In this document: positions 23,501-32,374 of the stretch, one piece after another
Layout of the letters: each line of letters opens with the position of its first letter
How positions within the stretch are numbered: position 1 is the stretch's first letter
Source: Mytilus trossulus
Lineage: Eukaryota; Mollusca; Bivalvia; Mytilida; Mytilidae
Direction of reading: 5' to 3'
Length of the DNA stretch: 64,000 bases
Assembly: GCF_036588685.1 (NCBI RefSeq)
Contig: NC_086382.1
Coordinates: 66,138,929 to 66,202,928 of the forward strand
Made by a program: the position numbers and the translations under genes
Notes under the pieces: model-generated
Seen by the model: only the letters and a program-made list of their open reading frames with translations
Database searches by the model: none
Told to the model about the DNA's origin: nothing

Positions 23501-24051
23501 AATGGCATGAAATTACTTCTCTTCATGATGGATTGATTGGAAAATGAGCCAGAGTTATCTATTTGTGATCACAGAGAGGGACTATCAAGCAAATTTTGAT
23601 TGCAGCTAATTCATTGTTAAAACAATGTTCCACTATAAACGAATGTTATTTTAAACAAATATAAGGACTTAGTTAGCTAAATCTACAAATTCTATTTGAA
23701 ATTATAAATTTTTATTGCAATAGATTAATATGCTACATACTTACCTATTCGGATGAGAACCGCATTTTGCCATTTTTCTGCAATTGGGATACAGTCGGTA
23801 TTCAATAAGCATTGTTTTGTTGAGTTATCATAACTTGCTGTGACACAATCTACATCGCTTGTACAAAGACTGGCACAAGCTAAAGAAGAATCCGTTTTAG
23901 TTGTAATTGTTGCATAACTTAAATCAATTCTCTTTCCCCCTTCTGTAGTAAATTTCTTTCTATTTTTCATTTCAGATATTCCATAGCATATTGGGTATAT
24001 TATAGCGACACCATACAAAAGTATGGTGAAAAACAAGACGCCCTCTTCCAT
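11327..24051 (-). CDS. Secreted fibrinogen-related protein (PAN-like + FReD), five exons, 316 aa
   Basis: Exons on the minus strand: 24051-23745, 20484-20354, 20000-19904, 13622-13458 and 11577-11327. Every junction is in phase (1, 0, 1, 1) and the total is 951 nt including the stop. Residues 1-24 are a hydrophobic signal peptide. Residues 40-95 hold five cysteines (C59, C63, C69, C81, C87) in a PAN/apple-like C-x3-C-x5-C pattern. Residues 106-316 form a complete fibrinogen C-terminal domain: [38 protein letters not shown] (calcium loop D249/D251), C259, [19 protein letters not shown] and a C-terminal IRKV. C109-C136 and C259-C272 are the usual disulfides; C131 is extra and unpaired. FReD proteins bind acetylated or charged glycans and act in invertebrate immunity, and that role is inferred here. 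Introns hold MITEs and a foldback element. Confidence 0.9.
12217..12453 (+). CDS. Possible small secreted protein, intronic and antisense to the FReD gene
   Basis: A 78-codon ORF from a true ATG (aaatATGAAG). Its N terminus is hydrophobic ([19 protein letters not shown]), followed by a two-cysteine stretch and a KKKR site. It sits in intron 4 of the FReD gene on the opposite strand. No homology is recognised, and ORFs of this length are expected by chance in AT-rich DNA, so this is only a candidate. Confidence 0.2.
   Translation: MKMKEVIIVFSVLITMEILMNHYISGCKNYALRGHLSLCTPITYHLDVFIIKKKRNGANEAVGKSHLSYINFLRSVSV
12616..12980 (+). repeat. Dispersed repeat family A, long copy
   Basis: Full block order from aagaagatgtggaatgattgcc through ccgtacggccttcaacaatgagc, caaacgagaaaactaacggcc, aacacataaacaaacgacaacc and gggacaggcacatacataaataatg to ggggttaaacatgttagcggaatcccaaccctc. 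It lies in intron 4 of the FReD gene. Confidence 0.85.
13240..13303 (-). repeat. Family A fragment, inverted
   Basis: 'gtatcattgccactcataccacatcttctt' is the reverse complement of the family A 5' end. Confidence 0.6.
13458..13622 (-). CDS. FReD gene exon 4
   Basis: Acceptor gcatcag|GT, donor GATGCAG|gtagg, phase 1 to phase 1. Encodes the block after [25 protein letters not shown], then [20 protein letters not shown] and SGYSGDA, typical of the FReD B subdomain. Confidence 0.92.
13726..13833. repeat. Short tandem repeat, three units of about 34-35 bp
   Basis: Units of 'agctagattatcaaataatcaaatatacagtca' start near 13733, 13768 and 13802. It lies about 100 bp upstream of the exon 4 acceptor in gene orientation. 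Confidence 0.8.
14244..14713. mobile_element. MITE with GGTGTAATACCA-type ends
   Basis: Left end ttta|GGTGTAATACCATCAAATCA, right end aatcaatggtGGTATTACACC|ttta. The inverted ends share GGTGTAATACCA, and TTTA flanks both sides as a 4-bp target duplication. No coding capacity. It lies in intron 3 of the FReD gene. Confidence 0.8.
14714..18800. other. FReD intron 3, no exon recognised
   Basis: AT-rich intronic sequence. Two places share 'aatctgacaga.attgcgtatcc' (about 15410-15432 and 18305-18330), a small dispersed repeat. An 'aagATGGCGGATT' context at 15368 opens only a short ORF. A TA-rich microsatellite lies near 18005-18025. Confidence 0.35.
18801..19249. mobile_element. Foldback palindrome (about 450 bp)
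   Basis: The left arm starts aaggggtacaatcaaaatca then cgtgatggatatacacacaccggaagt. The right arm ends acttccggtgtgtgtatatc then catcacgtgattttgattgaacccctt. The arms continue inward (tcttgtttatatcaat, cattcggtg, aattgtgtatttcaaaac, aaagcgtgcagtta, aacacttcga) to a centre near 19026 with a loop of roughly 25-35 bp. They are near-identical, with small indels. It lies in intron 3 of the FReD gene. Confidence 0.88.
19904..20000 (-). CDS. FReD gene exon 3
   Basis: Acceptor ttttttgcag|GTT, donor TTGG|gtaata, phase 0 to phase 1. Encodes [20 protein letters not shown] then [13 protein letters not shown], one of the strongest FReD signatures. Confidence 0.93.
20354..20484 (-). CDS. FReD gene exon 2 (start of fibrinogen domain)
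   Basis: Acceptor gctttcag|CA, donor TGGACT|gtgagt, phase 1 to phase 0. Encodes [18 protein letters not shown], then [15 protein letters not shown]. The segment before FKVFCEM carries an extra cysteine (C131) and is hydrophobic (FTEFFLC), unlike the usual glycine-proline turn. Confidence 0.92.
21457..21585. repeat. Low-complexity 'cgaaaacacgaaa' tract
   Basis: Repeated cgaaaa(c/t) motifs: gacgaaaattcgaaaacgcc, aacacgaaatcacgaaaacacgaa, gtcgaaaacgcgaaatt and gggcgaaacgcgaaatt. It lies in intron 1 of the FReD gene. Confidence 0.6.
22134..22722 (-). mobile_element. TIR element/MITE, copy 1 (about 590 bp)
   Basis: Reverse-complement homologue of 37904-38490. The body shares gaccgattttggcc, aaatttcaggttcatct, tgatgaccacggatgcg(a/g)cc, gaacacgaatgcg(g/a)ccac and gcttta.tt..gg. 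The ends, aaaggaggatgtcc and ggatcttctcctttt, are inverted repeats. No coding capacity. It lies in intron 1 of the FReD gene. Confidence 0.8.
23745..24051 (-). CDS. FReD gene exon 1 (signal peptide and PAN-like module)
   Basis: ATG at 24051-24049, donor CGAATAG|gtaagt. Encodes [20 protein letters not shown] (signal) and a cysteine module around [20 protein letters not shown] and KQCLLNTDC. The phase-1 end joins exon 2 exactly. Confidence 0.85.
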
Positions 24052-24385
24052 CAGTCTTTCAGGGAGAATAACGCATATATTGTCTTATCTAGCATGACGT
24101 AGCAGCTTCTTAGATACAGCATCCGGGCATGACTGAAGGCCAATTATACTGCAATTTATTCGATATGGGTTTACTTGTAATTTCTACTGGGTATTGCAAC
24201 TAATAGCACGATTACTGAGATTTCTTTTGAAAAGATAATAAAACACGAAGGAAAGATAAAATATTAAACACGTTAAGTGAGAAAACTATAATGGTTTATA
24301 GTGGAACTATTTAAAAGTCGATAATCATCATGTTAGAATAACTAAATACCGCACGAATTCTAGATATTTCATAAGCTACTGTTTA

Positions 24386-25180
24386 GCTCACTTTGTCCAC
24401 AGGACGAAGTGAGCATTTCTCATCACTTGGCGACCATCGCCCGTCGTCACTAACTTTTACCAAAATCTTCTCCTCTAAAACAACTGAGTCAAATTTATCC
24501 AAACAAGGTCACGCTCATCATAAGAGTATCTTGTTAAAACATGTGACCGGTGACCCCTACGTGCCAACCAAGATAACCGACATTGCTAAAAATATAGATG
24601 AATGTTTTGCCCATTATTTTGAGAACCGTTATACGTAGAGTAAATATGACAAGGGAAAACATGTAAAAAAAAATTGAGCTCTACCAATTGTTTATGAAAC
24701 GTCAAAAATGTCAGACGACTTCTTACATGAACTATTTGTCTTTAAATATTGTTCATTGTTGCATATTATCTTGAAAACTATTATAGATGGTAATAAACGA
24801 AACTTTCAATTGCAAAAAAAGTTTCACAAATAAGTGTAGAGGGTCGGAAGCGTCTGTCGAATCCGTATAAGAGTAATTGTCCTTTAATGACGATTTTAAC
24901 CATTTCCTCTTTTTTTTTGCGTTTTTGCCTTATATCTTAAAAGTTAAAATAGATAGATAATAAGCAAAAATGATCAGTAAGACAAGTTCTATAATGTCGA
25001 TAAATATGAAGGTAATCGTCCGACGACAACGTATTAGTGGTGTTACTCTATAATGACGATTGTTGCCACTTTTTGTCTTATGGGATAAAAATGTATCTGA
25101 ACTTGAGAGTGTTCTTTGTAAAATGTGCATAGTGACCAAGGTGAGCGAAACATGCCCTTTAGAACCTCTAGTTTTATTGA
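24386..25180 (+). repeat. Dispersed repeat with 5' hairpin ('gctcactttgtcc')
   Basis: Starts with the hairpin gctcactttgtcc/ggacgaagtgagc (24386-24414). Then come cgtcgtcactaacttttacc, aaaatcttctcctctaaaac and, at the end, gaccaaggtgagcgaaacatgccctttagaacctc. This order is familiar from bivalve dispersed repeats, and similar blocks are often mis-called as genes. Confidence 0.6.
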
Positions 25181-25512
25181 ACTTTGTATTCCTTAAAAGT
25201 GAATTCTTCTATCTTCTTTTTTCTTTGGTAAGAATATGCTTCTTGCATTAACAGGCGGGAATACAGTGGGGTTTCTACTGTTATAAGCAACACATGTTCA
25301 ATTTCAAGACTATTCTACTTTCCTTGAACTGAAACAAAAGAAAGTTTATTTTTGGATTGCACTTAAGAACTGTGCAAATGGGTATTGCATATCTAATAAC
25401 ATAATTACTGAGATATCTTTTGAAGTGACAATAAAACATGAATAAAAAATAAAGTATTTATCAATTGAAGTGAAAACATTATTGTTTATGATGGAAATAT
25501 TCAAAAGCCTTT

Positions 25513-25650
25513 AAAAAAGAAGATGTGGTATGATTGCCAATGAGACAACTGTCCACAAGAGACCAAAATGACACAGACATTAACAACTAAAGGTAACCGT
25601 ACGGCCTTCAACAATGAACAAAGCCCGTACCGCATAGTCAGCCTTTAAAA
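25513..25650 (+). repeat. Dispersed repeat family A, 5' copy
   Basis: aaaaagaagatgtggtatga, ttgccaatgagacaactgtcc, ccgtacggccttcaacaatgaac, cgcatagtcagc: close to the family consensus, truncated after about 140 bp. Confidence 0.85.
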
Positions 25651-27099
25651 CATGCAAGAGCAGCTAAATAGTGCACGACTTCTACATACATGTATATGAT
25701 AAGTCATTTTTTTTTATTGAAATTTCCATTTCTTAAAAGTGGATTAATCTCTTTCCAGCGTTTTTTCTTGCATAGAAAAGAAAGTGGAAAGAAAGTTATA
25801 AGCAGTACATATTCACTTTTAAGAATAGTCTACATTTCTGGATCTGAAAAAAATAAAGAATATTTTTTGTTTTGCACTGACGAACTGTGGAAATTGTGTA
25901 TCTGCTTTGAAACAGATAGACCCCTTTTACCTATATGAAACAGTTCAATATTATATAATGTAAGTCTCAAAATATTATATTTACACCTGTTAAAATTAAA
26001 AAGTTGTCACTAAATATCTTAGATATTTAAAAGAAAACATAGTAACGCTTAATTTTTTAACCCCTATATAAAACAATCATATACATCAATATGGTTGTCA
26101 AACTGTCCTAAGTGATAAAACTGAGCATAATTGGCATACAAATTGTATATAAACTTAGTTCATCTATTTGTTCCTTAGGGTTGATGTAACAGAACAGACT
26201 TCAATTCCATTAAAGTAACCAATACTTGAAACTATACATATGTTATCTTATTTTACTTTGATGTCTGTATCCTTCTACGTGTTAAAAAAAAATAAACAAA
26301 AACTAAGAAATATGTTTGAAAGATAACTAAACATACCGGTTTTACATCCCATAATCGCTACCACAAGAAAATACGAATTTAAGTATGTACTTTGAAATTT
26401 AAAAAAATCAGTATTTAAAATTGAGATTGTTATTTAAGGAAGAAAATTAGTTGAAGATTTTGATAGGCCATGGAGCTCCTTTTCGATATTTTTTTATTGT
26501 GAAAATAGGCTAAATCGGACTTTCACATTATATTTGCTTTGTATTATATGAGTAACCAATCGAAATAAACGACATTTCGAATTAGTTAAATTTTGGTAAA
26601 TTATTTTTTATGAGCTATCAAAGCCCATTCCTATATGGAAAGAAAAATGGGTGGTATGTGGAATTACATTTTTCTTAGTAATAGTAGAAAAAAATTAGGA
26701 GTCCGAACATCTGACAAGAATTCTAAAACTGACCGCAGTACGTCCTTCAAAAGATTTGATAATTAAAGGATGAGCCATATATCATTTTGTAGTTGAATTT
26801 CCGTATTTAGATTTTAATGATTTTAATAGCTTTGAATAATATCTAAACATACATGCATCTTATTCATATAGATGTTGTCTTATTAGGCACTGCATGTTTC
26901 TCATTGAATTACATCATGACTTATATAATCATATTTGATATAAATTGTTCCTGAAAATAGCTTTTCAATTGTAGTGAACATACAATTTTCGGTTGCTTTG
27001 TGTGACTGAATACTACACTTTAAATGTTGTGTGTTTGGCACTCTTTTTTATTTAACTTCATCAGGAATGCTTCAAAATTAATACCACATAGTCAAAAGT

Positions 27100-27380
27100 A
27101 AAATCACAAAATCCGTTTTCTTCAGAGAAAATGGTGGATTAAACCTGGTTTTATAGCTAACTGAACCTCTCACTTTCATGACAGTCGCTCAAAATTCCTT
27201 TATATTGACCAACGATGTGTGAACCAGCCAAGTGACAAATAGGTAACAATTATAAAATTGGAGAACAGCAATCAACATGAGTATAATCTTAATCTCAATC
27301 AGACAAATGTTCAACAAAGAAACACTATAAGGCATATAGACAAAGCTCATTGGCAAAAATGAAAGACAAGAATACAAAAT
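27100..27380 (-). repeat. Dispersed repeat family C/D, inverted, diverged
   Basis: Blocks 'agaaaatggtggattaaacctggttttatagctaactgaacctctcactttcatgacag' match the region at 36560-36625 in the same orientation. Confidence 0.5.
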
Positions 27381-27951
27381 GTACTAAAACAAAAGAACGG
27401 ATAAACAAAAAGAGCGTCCCGTCATTTGTAATTAAGAAACATGTCAAGGCATATACAAAATAACATGAGCAAAACTTGAAAAACAATGACATTCAAATAG
27501 ACCATTCTTGCTCAATAACACATCGACGGAATGAGCCATAAAAATCAAATAGTTACTTGAATACCTGCTGCAGAAAAATAATTTTATAAGGGAAAAGAGA
27601 ATACAAGAAAAAACAAGAAAACTCATTTATACAGACATGATTTTTCATAGGTCCTAAAATACTTTGAATGTATAACTTACTTTTTTGTGTTGTCTCAGTG
27701 TCTCCCTATCATTTTTACAGTGTCCATTTCATATAAATCGTATTGTTTATTATTAAATTTAATAGGATAGTTTTACATGCAGTATACATTACATCTGTTT
27801 GTTTTAGGATTTTTAAACAAGAGCCTTCCATATTTTATTGTTAAAACTTATGTGTGAATAAATATAAGTTGTAAAGCTCTTAGAGTAATGTTGATACTAT
27901 ATAATGCACTGTTATAAATACTGTATAATGTCATGAACAATAACATAGGTT

Positions 27952-28245
27952 TGGCTAGCCATAAAGCAGGTTCAACACACCATTGTTTCTTAAAAAGTTC
28001 TTTATTTACCAAGACAGGAAAATGACTGTTGTTATCTAAAAGTTAGTTTGTATGTATGTTTGTGTTTGTGTTTGTTGCACTTCAGTGTTCATGTTGTTCC
28101 GTTGCTATCCTCTAATAAAAAGGAGTTTAAAAGTTATTTGTTTTCCTCCGTTTGAATTTGTAACCCGGATGGATTTCTCTTGATCGATTTTGAATTCTGA
28201 AACAGCGTTACATTACTGTTGCCTTTAGTTTTTGTTTATACCGAG
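27952..28245 (+). repeat. Dispersed repeat family D
   Basis: gtttggctagccataaagc, ggttcaacacacc, accaagacaggaaaatgactgttg, acccggatgga and gaaacagcgttacattactgttgcc appear in the same order as 30255-30530 and, inverted, 41225-41420. Confidence 0.7.
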
Positions 28246-30254
28246 TAAGAATGTGGCATAACGATGTTTTGAATTTCAATGTATCACATTTTATTCTCTG
28301 TTTAATTAATTTATAGCTTGTTTTAGACTTTGGACGATATAAAGCTTATAGCTCAAGATACTATAGGTTTCCATACCTTTTGTTGAGGTCTGTATACTCA
28401 ATTCTGGTCCATTTCGTTTTATTCAAAACAGTAAACAAGTTCAGTGCCAAATTTTATAATATGATACTTTAAACGAAAAACAAATATCTACCTTCTATGT
28501 AAATAGCGTGTCTCAGCTGTCATACTTATGTTGAAATGTATACTTTAGCATTATATATTGATATATGGGTAATTTTCAAAACCATTCTTAGATCACAGTA
28601 TTTTAGCTCAAGAAACCAAACGGTAAGAGTTTTAGGATATATGTATATTTTAGCTAGAAATACAACTTGATCAATTTGGTGCATTTCTCTAATATTTTTT
28701 TTCTTTATCAAAAGGGAAACATTTGTCTATAGATTTAAATGAACTAAAAATATAAAAGAAAGATACTAAACTGATTTACTTTATTTCAGTTCAACAAAAT
28801 TATATTGATGTGATATAAATCTCCCACCAATAGTACATTAAATTAATAATGTCTGAATATGCTGGTATATTTTTTAATCGCAATTCTAGATAAAATAATC
28901 AAGAAACTGTAAGGGGACAACCCTTTGATATTCTGGGGTTGGGTGGATGGGGTGTGGGTGGTAACAGGAGGATTTGTAAAATAAATAACTCAGCCTTTAT
29001 AATCACAAAAATAAATAGTTTGTTCCGTAGTAGTTTGAAAATAAATAACCTGACTTACAATGTATTGAAAATAAATAACTCAGCAGGTCTATTCAAAAGT
29101 ATGAGATGGCACCAAATTCTGCAAAAGTTCGTCTTTTTAAAAAAAATTAATAAATCGGAAAACACTTCCCAAATCTTTTAATGATAAAAGTATAAATATT
29201 ATTCAAATATACTTCAAATGTCTGAAAATGGTTTCATTTAACTTTAGATATATTGTCTCGGGAACACTTACCTCACTTTTATTATCGGGAAGTAACTACA
29301 TTGAGGAAAATGGGCTAATGTAGAAAATTTCAAAACCAAATGCTTGTCTTCATATCAAGTTGTTTTCACGGAGAACATGACTTGCAAGAAGCAAGTTCTG
29401 TTCTCCTCGGGCATGGCCTCTGTTTTTTCGGGATCAATGTTTCTTAATTACATGTATTTGTCTTTTGTTCATTCTGTATTCTGTAATGAGGGTTGCATTA
29501 CTTTTGTAATATAGTAATTTTGCTATTGACTTGATCATGAGTTTTAATAAAAAAAAAAAAAAAACAGCAGCCACATACTTATCTATGACAATTACATTTT
29601 TGCTTTATCCTACATGTTGTCCCTAAAACCTTAAGTCTTACACTGAATCTACACATTTTGCTTTGAAACCAAAATATTGCCAAACAAGGTTTAAAAGCAT
29701 TTTCAGATTAAGAAAGGGTCTGGGAAACACCAAGAAAGCACGATTTAATAGCTTCTTTGGGCCTTCATCGGCTCCATAATCCTTCCAAAAAATATTTGGC
29801 AAAAATGTTTGGCAATACTTTATAAAAAAGTCAGTGTAGCCAAACTTAAATACCATGTTAGTATACCATATAAGTTACAATACATGTATAAGTATTTGGG
29901 AAGTTTAATTTCCTCAGAAGATGATGATTAATTCTGATGAAATGGTACATAAAACTTACATGTATCAATTATAATAAAGATATGATTTAGAAATTGTATG
30001 TTTTCAAATATTGATATAAATTTATTTGTAAAAATAAATAATTAGTCCCTTTTTTTACTGAAAATGAAAAATCGTGCTTCAACAGTGCATCAAATAAATG
30101 ATATGCCCTGTTAGTTTACAAAAATAAATAACCGATCCAAAACAAATCTTCCTGTCTCCTGTGTTTCTCTGTCATACATGTTCTCCCATTTATTTGTATT
30201 GTAGTTCTATCATGTAGTGTTGTCATTTAATTGTTATATTTAACATTGCCAAAA

Positions 30255-30530
30255 AAGCGGGAGGTTTGGCATGCCACAAAACCAGTTCAACCCACCTTTG
30301 TATTTTTATTAAAATGTCCTGTACCAAGTCAGGAAAATGGCCGTTGTTATATTATAGTTCGTCCATTGTGTGTTACATTTTGATGCTGTGTTTCTGTTGT
30401 GTCGTAATTCTCCTCTTATATTTGATGTGCTCCTTCGGTTTTAGTTTTTAGCCCGGATTTGTTTTTTCTCTCAATCGTTTATGTATTTCGAACAGCGGCA
30501 TACTACTGTTTCTTTTATTTATATTATCTG
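30255..30530 (+). repeat. Dispersed repeat family D
   Basis: aggtttggcatgccacaaaa, ccagttcaacccacc, ctgtaccaagtcaggaaaatgg, gatgctgtgtttctgttgtg, tcgtaattctcctcttatattt and cgaacagcggcatactactgttt. Confidence 0.75.
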
Positions 30531-30596
30531 TGTTATTAAGAAACATCAATGCTACATCTAACAGAGAGTTGTGCAAAATACTAAGAATTTTCTAAA

Positions 30597-31546
30597 GCTG
30601 GGGTCACACATTCACGATTTTTACTGCAGTCTTTGACAGGACCATTCCCGATTAAAATTTGTTAAAAGTCTGATCAAGATCCTGTGAATCGTGGATGGAA
30701 ATTCAAACTTTAATTAAAATTTGTAAAACAAATAATTTAATCACGACAACAATCAGACATTGTTCAGGAAGCGCCGATATTCCAAGCGAATCTATCCCGA
30801 TAATCCCGTTCTCAATCCAATTTGTATCTTTCGCCAGGTAAATATCAACCGAGCCTGTTACGACTGCGTCCCGATTTTACCGAATGATATACGACAGAGA
30901 TCAGACAGTGAACCGACGCTGACGGAAGTTATCCGTTCGAAAATTGTCAGCATAATCGGGATCAGCAGGTGCTGTCGGAACGTTATCCTATCACGGTCCG
31001 CTCTATCGCATTGCAAACGGCTTTGTCTGGTCTCAGTCGTATTGTATTCTGTAATTGTTGGGACTCTGACGTGGGTATCATTAACGAATTTCGTACTAAT
31101 AACGGGACTGTTCCGGAACGGTTTCGGCAAAAACGGTTCGCAATCGACAAGATCTGGATGCAATCTGGACTCAATCGGCAGAAAAAAAAACAATCGAAAA
31201 TCATCCCCGTTCCACAGGACACCGTTAAGAACACACAGAACATTTTAGGATTGTGATCCGATACAGCAGAATTTGTCACGACATAGGCACGATTGTAATG
31301 CGACTAAACTAAATCGGCTGAGTTTCCCCGAATGTTACGGGACGCACCTAACTGTCGGGGTGCTTCGCCGAACTATTCGGTTCCTTCCCGACCCGTAGGA
31401 ATCTGTAACGAACTTAAACGACTGCGTTCAGACAATGATAGGACGTTCCAGATAATTGAGGATAGTAATCCGACTTTTTCACTTTTCGTTTCGTATCGCC
31501 GTCTGATCTCAAACGGGAGCAATAATCGGCAATGTGTGAACCCCGC
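30597..31546. mobile_element. GC-richer TIR element of about 950 bp, no intact transposase
   Basis: Left end GCTGGGGTCACACATTCACG, right end cggcAATGTGTGAACCCCGC: inverted repeats sharing GGGGT(c/t)(c)ACACATT. The interior is visibly richer in C, G and CpG (cgatattcc, cgttatcc, ccgaacggtttcggc) than all surrounding sequence. The low stop density produces overlapping 95-162 codon ORFs on both strands, none with a recognisable domain. Best read as a non-autonomous DNA transposon. Confidence 0.75.
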
Positions 31547-32106
31547 ATTAACCAGGGGTAGATTATCGTAGCTGTATTTAGAAAAAACCTTTCGGATTTG
31601 TTTGCTTTAGATGCATTCAAACTTCGTACTTTCTTTGGGTCGTCCACTGATGAGTCTTTTGTAGAATTAACTTGCTTATCGTTTACAAAGCTTAAAGCTT
31701 GATAAGTTTATTTTGGCTTATTAATACCTTTTAGTTATTAGTGTCATTCGTTTGCTGTCTGCTTGGCTATATTTAATCTGTTAGTTATAGTTATATAATT
31801 ATTAAGATGTCGCATGCTTGGCCATGACCCCGAATGATCATTTGACACAGGAATTTAAAACTTACCACATTGCTATATTGTTTTTAGAAATGATTTTTGA
31901 TGTAAGTTGACACTTTAGTAGGAAAAGAAAGCAAGCTACTCGACATTCATGGAACAAATGGTTAGTAACTAAGTTTTACAATCAGTTTGTACTCATTTTC
32001 ATTGACATTCAAACGAGTATGTAAATAACAATTATTGCATATTTTTGTAAGAATATATTCGGATACACATTAAATAGTTTTGTTCAATTGTAGTTTCTTC
32101 TACATA

Positions 32107-32374
32107 ATGCTGTTCGTTATCCAGTTTACTTTGCTGGTTGTGGTGATTAAGCAGGCTTCTGGTCAAACCTGTCTTTCTAATGAGTCAAAGGATGACTTTG
32201 ACAAGTCACGGAAAGCATTGACAGATGTACAGGAAAATATCGGAAAAGTTCTGAACAAACTTGAAAACGACAATAAAAAGACACTAGACATGTTTAAAGA
32301 AACTCTTAACACTATGGGACAAAAGATAAAGAAACTCGACACTGATTTTAAAGTCCTTGGAAAAGATTTTCGTA
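32107..32374 (+). CDS. C-type lectin exon 1 (signal peptide, coiled coil)
   Basis: The true ATG is at 32107; an earlier TTG in frame is not a plausible start. Donor CGTA|gtaagt. A possible 5'-UTR acceptor (ttcaattgtag, ending 32092) suggests an upstream non-coding exon. Confidence 0.8.

Larger units (their letters stand above)
24052..32106. other. Intergenic between FReD and C-type lectin genes
   Basis: Divergent 5' ends of the FReD (-) and lectin (+) genes flank this 8 kb. I find dispersed repeats (24386-25180, 25513-25650, 27100-27380, 27952-28245, 30255-30530) and the TIR element at 30597-31546. No supported exons were found; the stretches 25660-27100 and 28250-30250 hold nothing recognisable. 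Confidence 0.4.

Noticed and set aside
30760-31279. Four overlapping ORFs of 95-162 codons on both strands
   Set aside because: The GC-richer TIR element has few stop codons in any frame. No transposase motif, signal peptide or domain was seen, so I annotated the element, not a gene.
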